The notes under the pieces: generated by a model
The model's input: only the letters and a program-made list of their open reading frames with translations
The model's database searches: none
Told to the model about the DNA's origin: nothing
Program-made: the position numbers and the translations under genes
Shown here: positions 1-10,173 of the stretch, piece by piece
Layout: every line of letters starts with the position of its first letter
Numbering within the stretch: position 1 is the stretch's first letter
Assembly (NCBI GenBank): GCA_903772945.1
Contig: CAICTM010001008.1
Location: 1-39,974 of the forward strand
Length of the DNA stretch: 39,974 nucleotides
Direction of reading: 5' to 3'
Source: Seminavis robusta
Lineage: Eukaryota > Bacillariophyta > Bacillariophyceae > Naviculales > Naviculaceae

Positions 1-1070
1 AAGAGAGAGATGCTTAAGTCCAAGCCACGCGGACAGAGTTGAGTCACGAGCAGCTACACCCTTTCCCGCGCGCCGCTCGGTGTGCAATCTCAAATCGGGT
101 CTGCTGCGCATTAGAACACTGAGGCACTGGGCTCTTCTCCCAAGCGTGCAAGGATTCCGCAGAGCGACGCACGTGCGGCTAATGTATGCTATATGTACGC
201 ATGCGATCAGACCAGTATGAGCCCTACCTTAGGGCTGTCGTCTGCCCCGGCAACACGATCAACTTTTTAAACTTGAGTTTGCGTGCGTACGCGACAGACC
301 GGAAGGGCTCACTGCTGCCGATCGTACTGCGAAAGAGAGCGTCATAGGCCTCATCGCAGTCACACTTCTGATTGTGCTAACTATATGGAGCAATACACGG
401 ACAATAGGCGCAATCTACATCAGACCGACTGCGTTATGTGCGAGACATCTTGAGATACATCATCTACGTACAGCCAGTCTCTAGTTTTCGTGACCCTTTG
501 AGAGATATCAATAAAGGATTTAAAGCTCTCATGCTGTCATCGAGCAGTCTTATCTTGCCATATGGCGGAGGAGTTGGAGGAAGTGGCAAAGTATCCTCTC
601 TAATGATCTGCGAGATGCTCCCACTATGCGGCCCTTAGAGAGAAAAAGACTCAGCGCGCTACAGTACTTCAATCTTGCAGAAGCCATTTCAGGAATATCC
701 ACCAGAATTTCTGTGCTTGCCATATTATATTCTCGCACTTGGGTGACCTGAGGTATGACCACCAGGCGTGAGGTCCTCATAATCACGCCATAGGGCTGCA
801 TATTGTTGAATGGCGTGCAAAACATACGTCGGCTAGAGCGATGAAGAGAGCAAAAATGCTCGAGCGCGATAAAGTAACCAAACGATTTGTCCCTGACTCC
901 TGGCGCGTTACTTCAGAGACATCCATGGCATCACTGATGCAAAATTGATATTGTTCAACTCTTGTATGATGTTGCTATCGGTCTCGATGTATAACGTTGT
1001 ACCAGTACCTATAGGCAGCCAGCAATCTACAGTTGTCCTAACAATAAGAAATCCGCACGCACTATTTCCT
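1..1070. other. gene-poor region, no supported gene
   Basis: Only short open frames without recognisable domains. A minus-strand frame of 91 codons at 550-825 has an ordinary amino-acid mix but matches nothing I know and lacks a convincing start context. A GAGTCACGAG motif lies near 40-50, a form that recurs in other intergenic regions of the window. No tRNA or rRNA signature seen. Confidence 0.5.
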
Positions 1071-2168
1071 CTAAGAATCAGCGGCGCCTGGACCTCCGGA
1101 CGAGGATAGCGAGGTGGAGCGGGTGTCCTGAACGGAATCGCAGGGTCGGCGCGTGCAATGGGGCCCGCGCTTGTATGGCGGATGTGAAGCTGTTCGAGCC
1201 GACAAACACAAAAGGAGGCAAAGTGAGGCGCGTCGGTACGTTGAAATCCGCGCTGTGAAGGCGTACAAGGATATTTCGGATAGTGACCAGGAGGTGAAGG
1301 CAATCGCGTGAGCTCTGTACAATCGCAGATAAGCATATACGCATGGACCAAGTGTATCCGTACAGCCCACGAGATTGTCATCCTCTACTCTGGCGAGAGC
1401 TGAAGTATCGAGAGATAAGCGGCGGATCGTCCCAACGAGCTCCATAACAATCAGGCCTTGAGTGTAGAGAATACCAGACAAACTGCATTTTCCGCAATGT
1501 TGAAGTTGTTTGGGGTCCTTGTAGCGCTTTTGCGCTCTGAGGATGGCGTGTATTATCATGTACTTGCGCTTTTGCCGTTCCTGACAAAGTCTCAGTTCGA
1601 GACCTCGTGTGTTTTGTTCGTTCGACAAGCCCAGCCGAATCTCCTCACAGAGAAGTCGTTCGCGTGCTTTGAAAGCCTCAATATCGGTATCCTTGTGCCA
1701 TAGTTCATCTTTCTTGTCGTCCGGCAGCAGTGCCAAGGACTCGATGTGTACCTCCGTTCGTGTGCTTCGAAAAGTTACCCTCTTTTGTTCTGATAGCGGA
1801 TGTATGGAGGGCAGCACCATATGCATAGCAGCCATGCGAGACGGAGGGCTGGGGCTGGGAGATCGACTGGGCGGATCCAGCACCAGTTGCAGAATGTCAG
1901 AGACCGGACTGCACATTATTTTTTCTGGAAGAATGATGAGGTGCAAGCCACGGTCCAAGGCTGGATTTGTGAGCCTTGCAGACCTCTCGATAATGGTTGC
2001 TCTTGTCTGAGCAGGGTAGCAATGGGATACTATATGGGTATCAGGAGATAACACAAGAGCCACAATGAATGCTATCAGCCTTGCAAGGACATGTAGGAAT
2101 GAATGCAACAACTGTATCCCACAGCACACGACACGATAGCAACAGTGCTGTGCTCTATTGGCAAGCAT
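1071..2168 (-). CDS. diatom-family hypothetical protein (KRVxF / W-x4-D / RGLE motifs)
   Basis: A 365-codon frame beginning with ATG. Residues about 118-260 show the order of motifs I associate with a large, uncharacterised family expanded in diatoms: K-R-V-T-F-R near 119-124, an acidic patch leading to E-L-W-H-K-D-T-D-I near 145-153, T-R-G-L-E near 187-191, then a basic helix with H-A-I-L-R-A-Q-K. Family function is unknown. The N-terminal 80 residues contain a hydrophobic stretch (about 18-41) and may not be the true start; Met85 or Met112 are alternatives. The C-terminal 100 residues after A-L-A-R-V look unlike the family and could be intron read-through or 3' sequence. No domain with known catalysis is visible. 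The gene stands alone in a gene-poor stretch. Confidence 0.55.
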   Translation of the reverse strand: MLANRAQHCCYRVVCCGIQLLHSFLHVLARLIAFIVALVLSPDTHIVSHCYPAQTRATIIERSARLTNPALDRGLHLIILPEKIMCSPVSDILQLVLDPPSRSPSPSPPSRMAAMHMVLPSIHPLSEQKRVTFRSTRTEVHIESLALLPDDKKDELWHKDTDIEAFKARERLLCEEIRLGLSNEQNTRGLELRLCQERQKRKYMIIHAILRAQKRYKDPKQLQHCGKCSLSGILYTQGLIVMELVGTIRRLSLDTSALARVEDDNLVGCTDTLGPCVYAYLRLYRAHAIAFTSWSLSEISLYAFTARISTYRRASLCLLLCLSARTASHPPYKRGPHCTRRPCDSVQDTRSTSLSSSGGPGAADS

Positions 2169-3657
2169 AAGCTTAGCTCAAGCATGCAAGAGCTGGAGAG
2201 AAGAGCGCTTTGCCTGCTTATGACTTGGATGACGAAGCAAAAGGCATTTCAGCGGTCGATGGTGATAGCGGGGAACTGGATATCTAACGCGAACAGCTGG
2301 CTCTTAAGAGAAGTAAGTTGAACAGGCTTTGATATTCGGCTCCTTCATAGTCCTCTGGTTAAGGTAGTATTATATTTCTGCTGGCTTATTCGCCAAATAA
2401 ACCCTGGCAATCAATTAGGCATTAGAACATGCTTTCCTTTGATAGATCTTGATAATTCTTGAAGCGCTTATGCTCGATTATGTGTTAAATCTTTCCGATG
2501 GTTTCGGTGGAGCTTATTGAATCTCTGTGACCACTGTATGTTGTTTTCTACAGCGTATGCTGCTGGGCATCTTTTACTCCGGTGAGGAAGCAGAAAGGTG
2601 CATGCCTATCTGTTAACCATGCAGTCCCAGCAGACATGCAAAGAAGCCTATGTCCCACGCCGACCATTTCACGGATACAGTTGAATTCATTGTACATTCA
2701 CGGTGACTGTTCATTTGTAACCGCGAATCATCGAAGAAGAGCATACTCGGTAATATTTACTAAACAAAAATCCAAAGAGTAACCACCAAGCCAGCAAGTT
2801 GAGCTCAAGCCGGTAGCATCCAAGACCGCAAAGAGGCAACGGCCTTGTACCTTTGTGGTTTTCAACGAATTTGTTGCCTGCAACGGACTTGGACCGATGC
2901 CAGCCCAGGCCAGTCAAGCAATGCTACAGTCGTATTGTGCATAGCTAGAATGCCTTCACAGGTCCAGCTATTTTGAGCACACTCCAGGTGCACATCCCGA
3001 CAAGTCTCTCTTATCTTTTAGCTTAATTAACTTGCCTCTTGAGTCAGCCGTGTACCGGTTCCATTGCCTGGATGTACAGTTTGGCGGCCGGTTAGTGGAG
3101 CATCAAAAGAACTGCCGAGAGCAAGGCATCTCCCAATCTCCAACTCACGCACATCGAGTGAGCGACAAGAACTTCAAAGCTAACCATCTTTTCAAACCAG
3201 GCCAATGAATGGTTATGTACGCCTATAGCTGTGCTCATGTGTGGCTGGCTGCCATGTTCGACAAGCAAAGTACCAGCTGCCAGCTAATAACCGGGAGACA
3301 GCCAGTTCTGTTCACCCTTACCTCTTGGTACATGTAGCCTTCGACGACATCGTCAGTGCGCTCCCTCCCAACAGCCAAGTGGCTGGACAGCTGCAGAGAG
3401 CACATTGTTGGAAATGGTGACTGATGATATCATCATTTATCCTTAGCCTTATTAAAAAAACGCATTGCAGCTGTCCTGAATTCTTTTTTCTGTTGAAGAA
3501 ACAAAGCCATGCTTAGCCATGGTGTCATTCTAAAGTACCGCCGCTTTCAATCCAACTAGGCAGACCACCCTTGTTCCTCATCCACTTGAAGTCTACCGGT
3601 ACTGTTAATCCGCCCCATTTCGCTGCTGAGCAATTGTTTTTCAATAGATATCCCACA
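2169..3657. other. intergenic region, no supported gene
   Basis: About 1.5 kb with only short frames. No domain, RNA gene or long repeat recognised. The last 150 bp upstream of 3658 presumably holds the promoter and 5' UTR of the editing-protein gene; a TACCGGTA motif lies near 3594-3601 just upstream of that start. Confidence 0.5.
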
Positions 3658-4497
3658 ATGGCAGAAGAAAAAAACGACGATGCAGCATTGCCTCCAACAG
3701 AAATGATCTACTACTCTTACGAGGGTAATTTCGAGCTGGAATGCAACTCTTCCAAGATTGTGGGCATTACGAAAGATGGCGATGATGATACTGTTGAAGT
3801 CTTCTTGGACCGAACTGTGATGCACGCCCAAGGAGGCGGACAACCCACCGATAAAGGAACCATTACCTACTGTCAACCAACCAATAATAGCGAGGTGGTC
3901 ATTGCTGTGGACAAGGTCACCGTCAACCGTGCCACGGGGGTTGCCAGCCATCGCGGCAAGACTACCAATGCATTGGTTTGTTTGCCAGCCGTGGGAACAC
4001 CCGTCCGTGTGGCGGTGGATGCCGATACGCGACGATTGCTTTCGGAATGTCACACGGCGGGTCATGTCGTCGATTCGGCCATGGCCAAGTGCGGCAAGCT
4101 CATGAGACCGACCAAAGGCTACCATTTCCTGGACGGGCCATATGTAGAATATGAAGGAAGCATTGTGGCCGATGAACGCCCTCAGGTTTTGAAGGATTTG
4201 CAAGCTGCATTCAAGGCATTGGTGGAAGAAGATATTCCAACTAAAATTGAAACTCTGCCCGAGGCAGAAGCCAATGAAGTTTGCAATCGTATTGCCAAAA
4301 ATTTTGACATGAAGGATTTCGGAGGAGGCAAGGAGGTACCCACCGACATACGGGTTGTGACAGTGGCTGGCTTTCCGTGTCCCTGTGGTGGCACACACGT
4401 TAGAAGCACTGGAAACTTGAAAGCACGAAAGTGGGGGATTCTTGGAATGAAAGCAAAGAAAGGAGTGATCAGAATCAAATATGGCCAAGACGCATAA
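3658..4497 (+). CDS. alanyl-tRNA editing protein AlaX-like (free-standing trans-editing domain)
   Basis: Predicted 279-residue protein related to the editing domain of alanyl/threonyl-tRNA synthetases. AlaX proteins hydrolyse mischarged Ser- or Gly-tRNA(Ala) in trans. Seen: a G-G-G-Q-P-T-D-K-G loop at about 59-67, H-T-A-G-H at 132-136 (the HxxxH zinc-binding pair) and C-G-G-T-H at 243-247 (the CxxxH pair). All four zinc ligands are therefore present and the enzyme should be active. There is no aminoacylation domain, no C-Ala domain and no obvious targeting peptide, so a cytosolic location is likely. The frame is open further 5' but the first ATG is at 3658 and the family homology starts after it. 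Single exon. It converges on COQ2. Confidence 0.9.
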   Translation: MAEEKNDDAALPPTEMIYYSYEGNFELECNSSKIVGITKDGDDDTVEVFLDRTVMHAQGGGQPTDKGTITYCQPTNNSEVVIAVDKVTVNRATGVASHRGKTTNALVCLPAVGTPVRVAVDADTRRLLSECHTAGHVVDSAMAKCGKLMRPTKGYHFLDGPYVEYEGSIVADERPQVLKDLQAAFKALVEEDIPTKIETLPEAEANEVCNRIAKNFDMKDFGGGKEVPTDIRVVTVAGFPCPCGGTHVRSTGNLKARKWGILGMKAKKGVIRIKYGQDA

Positions 4498-4894
4498 AAC
4501 AGAGCAGCTACAGACTCGACTCCATGCTGTCTCGTTACAATATTGAATGATTCAACCAGACAAAACTCAACACCCACGGTTTGAAAGCACAACAACCAAC
4601 CTTTGAACACCGCTATTAAGATTATACTCGTGCCGTTTCTTTTCTTGGAGTGCTGCTCATGGAATCACTTCTCGAAGATTGTTTGCCATCTCAATCTCGA
4701 AGATAGCTAGTCAATCCACCCACGCTGTACCGGCTGCATTGACAGTTTCCTCGAGGAAGATGCCATGGTTTGGGCTCTTGTAATACCTTGATGGCATCGG
4801 TTCACTGGCCCTCAGAAAATGCATAGCTAGTCAATCGCCATCAACTGCGAACGTTGGAACCATGCTTAACCTGAGTACTGCTCTCTATTATTTG
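4498..4894. other. convergent intergenic region
   Basis: About 400 bp between the 3' ends of the AlaX-like gene and COQ2. It presumably holds both 3' UTRs. The short phrase TAGCTAGTCAATC occurs twice (near 4704 and 4824). No gene or RNA recognised. Confidence 0.5.
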
Positions 4895-6088
4895 TTATTG
4901 AAAGTAGCCACCAGCCGCAATGGAACCAAAAATCAAGGCTCCCACAGCGGAATTGCTCCTAAATCGTGCCGCCAGATTGTGTGGATTGTCAAAGTCTGCG
5001 GTATGGATTTGCCACACCAAATGTGCATAGGCCGTGGTGACGCCAAGTTGATAGTAGGGCACGGCCAAAAAGTCACTCGCATTGTATCCCACCGCCATCC
5101 ATTGGAGCCATGTCAGTGCTGCCAGTCCATGAAGCACCATCTTTTGTTGCTGGTCATTTTCACCAAATGCCAATGCCGTGGAATGCAACCCCAACTTGGC
5201 ATCATCTGCCTTGTCCTGATGGGCATAAATGGTATCATAGACCAGCGTCCAAGTCACTCCCGATCCATAAAGGAACGGGACAATGGACCAATCCATGCTC
5301 CCATGCGTGGCTGCCCATCCCATCCAGGCGCCCCAGTTAATGGTTACACCGAGGAACATTTGTGGCCACGGCAAGAATCGTTTGGTCAAGGGATACATGG
5401 CTACCAGAGGCAAGGATGCCGTGCCCCATTGAAAGCAATACCACGTGTGTGGCAAACTGACCAAAACTCCCAATCCGACGGACAATTGTGCCGCCAAAAA
5501 GCCAATGGCCTGACTCACGGTCACATCACCTCCCGCCAGCGGCCGTGTCTTGGTCCGCGCCACCTTTTGGTCGACATCCCGATCCCACAAATCATTAATG
5601 GTACAACCGGCTCCTCGCATGGTAATGGCCCCCACGCCAAAGAGCATACAGAGAAAGGGATCGGGAATCATGTGTTGCTGGGATGCCGAAGCCAAGGCTG
5701 TGGACCAGAAACAGGGCCATACCAACAACCATGTCCCAATCGGTTTATCAATTCGGGCTAAACGAGCATAGGGTTTGGTCGATTCTGGGAGATAGGTGTC
5801 GACCCACGTGAGAATGGGGGGATCCGATGTGCTGCTGTCGTTTTCTTTGGGTATCCTTTGGGATTCTTCTTCTTGATCATCATTTTTGGGACTTGAAGAA
5901 GAAAAGCTTCTCACAGGGAGGTTCCAATTACTAGTAAGAGAGAATCTAGTTTGGATTGTTGATGTTGTAGAAGAGGCCGCTTGTACTTGTAGAGATCCCA
6001 ACGTGAGGTGGGTCCGTTGCCAATGGACGGGGAGGGATCGCAGTGGTCTCCTCTCTAATCGTAACTGAAGTGGTCTCAACCTTAGCAT
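4895..6088 (-). CDS. COQ2: 4-hydroxybenzoate polyprenyltransferase, mitochondrial (COQ2)
   Basis: A 397-residue UbiA-superfamily prenyltransferase. COQ2 attaches the polyprenyl tail to 4-hydroxybenzoate in ubiquinone synthesis, in the mitochondrial inner membrane. Seen: a long basic, Ser/Thr-rich N-terminus without acidic residues for about 60 positions (typical mitochondrial pre-sequence), then the membrane core. The first aspartate motif is N-D-L-W-D-R-D-V-D at 165-173 followed by T-K-T-R-P-L. The second is Y-D-T-I-Y-A-H-Q-D-K-A-D-D at 284-296. Both Mg-diphosphate binding motifs are intact. Several hydrophobic helices follow to a C-terminus at F-Q. Single exon, ATG start. Length is normal for a eukaryotic COQ2 with pre-sequence. 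Confidence 0.95.
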   Translation of the reverse strand: MLRLRPLQLRLERRPLRSLPVHWQRTHLTLGSLQVQAASSTTSTIQTRFSLTSNWNLPVRSFSSSSPKNDDQEEESQRIPKENDSSTSDPPILTWVDTYLPESTKPYARLARIDKPIGTWLLVWPCFWSTALASASQQHMIPDPFLCMLFGVGAITMRGAGCTINDLWDRDVDQKVARTKTRPLAGGDVTVSQAIGFLAAQLSVGLGVLVSLPHTWYCFQWGTASLPLVAMYPLTKRFLPWPQMFLGVTINWGAWMGWAATHGSMDWSIVPFLYGSGVTWTLVYDTIYAHQDKADDAKLGLHSTALAFGENDQQQKMVLHGLAALTWLQWMAVGYNASDFLAVPYYQLGVTTAYAHLVWQIHTADFDNPHNLAARFRSNSAVGALIFGSIAAGGYFQ

Positions 6089-6283
6089 TATGTTCGAGAA
6101 ACCGAAGAGCTCTAGCTACAGGTAGATATATTTGACTTGTTTGGAAGGAGGTAAAGAGGTCAGTTGCCCGCAACACAACCTCTGCAAGGACAAGGACAAG
6201 GGAGAGGAGAGAGAGCACAGTGCTGAGGTCATTGCCAATTGCCGTGTTGTTACCGAGCGTGGCCTCATTTTTTGGATCCAGTT

Positions 6284-6331
6284 GAGTCCTCAGTCAGAGT
6301 CGAGTGACGAGTCACGTTTTAATCTCAGTCA
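6284..6331. promoter_or_regulatory. cluster of GAGTC / TGAGTC-type motifs upstream of COQ2
   Basis: Within about 48 bp there are several GAGTC or GACTC half sites, including TTGAGTCCTCAGTC and GAGTCGAGTGACGAGTCACG. TGA(G/C)TCA is the known core of bZIP (GCN4/AP-1 type) binding sites. The cluster lies about 200 bp upstream of the COQ2 ATG. Regulatory function is inferred from the motif and its recurrence in other intergenic regions. Confidence 0.3.
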
Positions 6332-6392
6332 TGGATACTATCGCCCTCACCGACGACGCGACGGCCGACCCGTACTGTACTGGTATCCTGCT

Positions 6393-6566
6393 ATGAGGCC
6401 TGAGGACGCACTACTAGTAGCTAATAGCTGTCCATGGAGCCCAGCTACTTGTCCCACTGCTGCTGAGTATGGCTATTTGGACATTCTGGAAGATGCCCAT
6501 GAACATGGTTGTCCATGGGATGCATTCACTTGCAGGAATGCTGCTGGAAGTGGCCATTTGGATTAA
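6393..6566 (+). pseudogene. ankyrin-repeat gene fragment
   Basis: About 57 codons matching the C-P-W ... A-A-x-x-G-x-L-x-x-L-x-x-A-x-x-x-G-C-P-W pattern of the ankyrin-like repeats that are expanded in algal and stramenopile genomes. Seen: C-P-W-S-P-A-T-C, A-A-E-Y-G-Y-L-D-I-L, H-G-C-P-W-D-A-F-T-C, and A-A-G-S-G-H-L-D, giving two consecutive repeats before a TAA. The frame upstream is open but shows no repeat. Real members carry many repeats, so this is a truncated remnant or a fragment of a multi-exon gene. Expression cannot be judged. Confidence 0.55.
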
Positions 6567-6663
6567 CTCAGATCTGGCTAAGGAGTATCGAGGTTAATCA
6601 GCGTGATGACAACCGACGATCTGAAACCACATCTGCGTGGGTGCTTTGTCTTCTGGGCAGTGA

Positions 6664-7102
6664 AGCAGCAATCAAAGCAGCAATAACAACAACAACAACA
6701 ACAACAACAACAACCATGACTTTCAATATGATCCACGTAAGCGGTCCCTACACCATTGCCTTATTTTTGAACAACAACAATCTCTACCTGGCTTGGACGC
6801 GGAGGTTCGCAATATCAAGGACTGTATTGAAGGGATTAACACTTCCTTTCAGATTGGTCCTCTAAACGTCCTCTAAGCACATTCCAGAATTCTTCCCAAG
6901 AGCGTGCACAGCCATCGGCTTCACCACATTCCGACAGAGATCATCCAATGTGACGCCACTTAATGCCCGCTTTCTTCCACATATATCCCTTGTTGACTGC
7001 GTCTGCAAAACAGGCCTTGATCTTCGAGATCACTTCATCACTTCTTCACCTTTGGTGTTGTTGCCCTTTATTGCATCTTGTGTGTCTTCATCAATCTGTT
7101 GA
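6664..7102 (+). pseudogene. possible broken coding fragments, two frames
   Basis: Two open pieces in different frames. 6664-6876 begins in an AAC-type repeat (Asn run) and continues into ordinary-looking protein ending in I-N-T-S-F-Q-I-G-P-L-N-V-L. 6878-7102 then runs 74 codons in another frame (A-I-G-F-T-T-F near its start, then N-V-T-P-L-N-A-R-F-L-P-H). Both have coding-like composition but no start codon and no domain that I can name. Together with the ankyrin fragment just upstream they look like debris of one or more multi-domain diatom genes. An intron-containing live gene is possible but less likely. Confidence 0.3.
6684..6714. repeat. (AAC)n trinucleotide microsatellite
   Basis: About ten uninterrupted AAC/CAA units. 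It could encode polyN or polyQ depending on frame. Confidence 0.95.
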
Positions 7103-7935
7103 AATAATGGAAGAACCAAACAATGTCGACCTTTGAGCTCTTCTCTCCAAATATGTTTCATAAGCTGCTTGCAGGCTTATACCGGTAAATTAAAAGCGCC
7201 ACTCTTGAATGGCCGCCATGAGCCATCGCGCTACTCCTCTAGTAGCTAGCTAGATAAGCCCACTACTATCAGTACACTCTTCCTCTACACGGCATCAACA
7301 GGGCCATCGTTGGTGCCACCGGCAGCAACCAGTGGCGGTTCTATCTATCTCTCTTCGACAAGAGAAGCGGTCGGCAGCGAATCGGCCAACAGCAGACGGT
7401 CGAAAGATAATTCACCAAGACACAAGACTTCTTGTAAGCTTATTTATTTATTTACCTCTTCTTCTTGGTGAGTTCGAAATAAGAGAAAGAGGGACACGAT
7501 CTTCAATAGTAACATTTAGCATTGTCACGGGGGTTTCGAAGGCCCAGAGAGTCTTTACTAGACTAGTAAAATGTTTTCCAGCGCGGACAAAAGTAGTTGC
7601 AGCTTGGGATGGTCATGGTCGTACTTTGAAGACAGAGGAATTCAGGGCAACATGTTCTGTGACTCTCCATATTATTGGATCTTTCTTTCGCAACTACGTG
7701 GTGATCGGAAGGAGCCTGCAGTTTCAAGCCAGCCCGGAGTTCTCGTGCCACTTGCAAAATCCTTCCCAAAGTTCGGAAGTATCCAAAACAAGCCAGCACA
7801 GCGACAGATCTGATGGATGCATTTTATTGGTTTTGCATTTTGAAGTGTTCTTTCTCTCTTTTCTCTCTCATCCACTTATTTCATTTTACATGTTGTTTAC
7901 TAGCTAGCTGGTAGTGCTATTAGTAGGAAGGAACC
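7103..7935. other. intergenic region upstream of GltD
   Basis: About 830 bp. A 191-codon frame at 7332-7907 starts only with GTG and has biased, non-homologous composition, so I do not call it. The 3' part presumably contains the GltD promoter. CTAG-rich stretches (for example near 7238-7254 and 7900-7912) resemble other intergenic DNA here. Confidence 0.5.
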
Positions 7936-10173
7936 ATGTTGATGAACTCTGCCTTGCGTCGCCGCGTGGCTTCCACGGTTCAATCGAGGGCCAGGTTACT
8001 GAGTACCAAGGTTGATAGTTCGAGCAGTGGACCGTTGGGTGAAGATGGTCGCCATGAGATCTGGAGAGAAGGGATTTACGATCACGATAATGAACCCAAG
8101 TGAGTTGTGTTGAAACTACAGTATACAAGATAGATATTATCAACTTGATCTTGGAAGAACAATTGAAGGAATATGGAAAGAAGATGGGAGGAAGGATTGA
8201 ATTGGAGGGGATGCTACCCACCAAAATGAGATGAGATCCTACCCGTCAATTCCGGCTTCTTCCTCTTCCATTCATTTCCATGTTGGAGGTCTATTGGACC
8301 TTGACTCCGCTAGGATCAGTACAATTGATGGTTTCGTTGATTATCAGGTGTTGGCTGTTGTTTTGGTTGGGTTTGATTGCGATGTTATCTAGTGTTTTTT
8401 CTTGGGGTATCCTACCGGTACCGTATCTAGATCCCCTTATTCGATGTATTCTCATTCTTCTTCCCTCCTTTCTTTCTACCTACTTCTTTTGCACAGAGTC
8501 AAACGCCGTGATGGCTCCTTTGAGAGTATCGAAAAAATCAGGGGATTTCTAAACTACGAACGCAACCCCGAGCCCTACCGAAAGCCATTGGACCGTGTGC
8601 AAGATTGGGGAGAGATCAATCCTACACCCTCCGATGAAGAATATCACACCGACATGGAACGCAAAGTTCAGGCGGCACGTTGTATGGATTGTGGAACACC
8701 CTTTTGCCAAACTCATACTGGATGCCCAGTCAACAATTTGATCCCCGAATGGAACAACCTCGTCTACGATGGACAGTGGGAAGATGCCATTGATCGACTC
8801 CACAAAACTAATAACTTCCCGGAATTCACTGGACGTGTCTGTCCTGCTCCCTGCGAAGGATCATGCGTCGCTGGACTCATTGATAGTCCCGTCACTATCA
8901 AAAACATTGAGTACGCCATTGTCGATCGCGCATGGAAGGAGGGACGCATCAAGCCTCGTATCCCCAAAGATCGTACCGGAATGACTGTCGCCGTCGTAGG
9001 ATCCGGACCGGCTGGATTGGCATGTGCCGATCAATTGAATCAAATGGGACACAAGGTCACCGTATTTGAACGTGCCGATCGCATTGGAGGACTATTGATG
9101 TACGGCATCCCAAACATGAAACTCGAAAAGAATACCGTCGATCGTCGTGTCAATCTACTACGAGAAGAAGGAATCGAGTTTGTCACAAATGCCAATATCG
9201 GACATAACGTCGATGTCAATGAACTCCACGCCAATTTTGATGCTTTGGCTCTTTGCCTCGGATCCACCAAGCCTCGTGATTTGCCCGTTCCAGGACGTGA
9301 GTTGAATGGAGTTCACTTCGCCATGGTACGTACCAGACGAAAGCAGCCGGGATCACAGGCACTTGCTGGAAGAAAGACTGACCATAATTATTGGCTTCGT
9401 CTCTCCGCCATTTTTGCCTCCTTAGGAATTCCTCACGGCCAACCAGAAGCGATTGTTGATGACTAAGGATGGTACCTTGGAATCTCAATGGGAAAAGGAC
9501 CACTGGATCACGGCTGCTGGTAAGGACGTTATTGTCATTGGAGGAGGAGATACAGGAACTGATTGTATCGGAACTTCGATGCGTCATCGATGCAAGAGCG
9601 TGACAAATTTCGAGCTCATGCCACAGCCTCCTATGGAGCGTGCTCCTGACAATCCATGGCCACAGTGGCCTCGTGTCTTTGGTGTCGATTATGGCCATGC
9701 CGAAGCTACCGCCTTGTACGGTGAAGATCCCCGTGTTTACTCGGTCTTGACTAAGGAATTCATTGGAGACGACGAAGGAAATGTCAAGGCTCTCGTCACC
9801 CAAGACGTCGAAATCACCAGTAAGGGACCCAAGGCCATTGAAGGCTCCGAGAAGGAATGGAAGGCTGATTTGGTGGTCTTTCATGGGATTTGTTTCTCCT
9901 GAGGACTACATTGCCAAGGAACTTCAATTGGACTTGGATCAACGAAACAATATTCATGCCACGTATGGAGACTACCGTACCAGCATGGAGGGCGTTTTTG
10001 CTGGTGGTGATTGCCGCCGTGGTCAGAGTTTGGTCGTTTGGGCCATTCACGAAGGCCGAGGTGTGGCGGATGCTTGCGATGACTATTTGATGCTGAAGCG
10101 CACCGACCACAGCACTGCCATGCACTCTGCTGGAGGATTTGCCAACCTCAGCAGTTTGTCGCCTACGTTGTAA
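7936..10173 (+). CDS. gltD: glutamate synthase small subunit (GltD-type), probably mitochondrial; internal frame break
   Basis: NADPH-dependent glutamate synthase beta subunit, which passes electrons from NAD(P)H through FAD and Fe-S centres to the large GOGAT subunit in ammonium assimilation. Exons by GT-AG and frame: 7936-8099, 8497-9325, 9426-10173; introns 397 and 100 bp. Exon 1 encodes a basic, Arg-rich pre-sequence ([14 protein letters not shown]), consistent with mitochondrial targeting. Exon 2 has the C-M-D-C-G-T-P-F-C and C-P-A-P-C-E-G-S-C cysteine clusters and FAD motif V-V-G-S-G-P-A-G-L. Exon 3 has NADPH motif [10 protein letters not shown]. At about 9881 the frame breaks: the expected L-V-x-x-A-M-G-F reads L-V-V-F-H-G and stops at 9902, while M-G-F-V-S-P-E-D continues in the +1 frame from 9883 to the normal end (F-A-G-G-D-C-R-R-G). 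Product about 580 residues if repaired. Confidence 0.9.

Noticed and set aside
3556..4488. 310-codon minus-strand frame opposite the AlaX-like gene
   Set aside because: It is an antisense shadow of a conserved gene with intact zinc ligands.
7332..7907. 191-codon plus-strand open frame before GltD
   Set aside because: It opens with GTG, has no homology or domain, and shows biased composition. It lies in the promoter region of GltD.
8100..8496. Insertion element inside GltD
   Set aside because: The 397-bp stretch has a GTGAGT donor and CACAG acceptor with matching phase and no transposon features, so it is a long intron.
9326..9425. GltD split by a stop-containing insert near 9326-9425
   Set aside because: This is a normal 100-bp GT-AG intron; exon 3 continues in frame with the conserved sequence.
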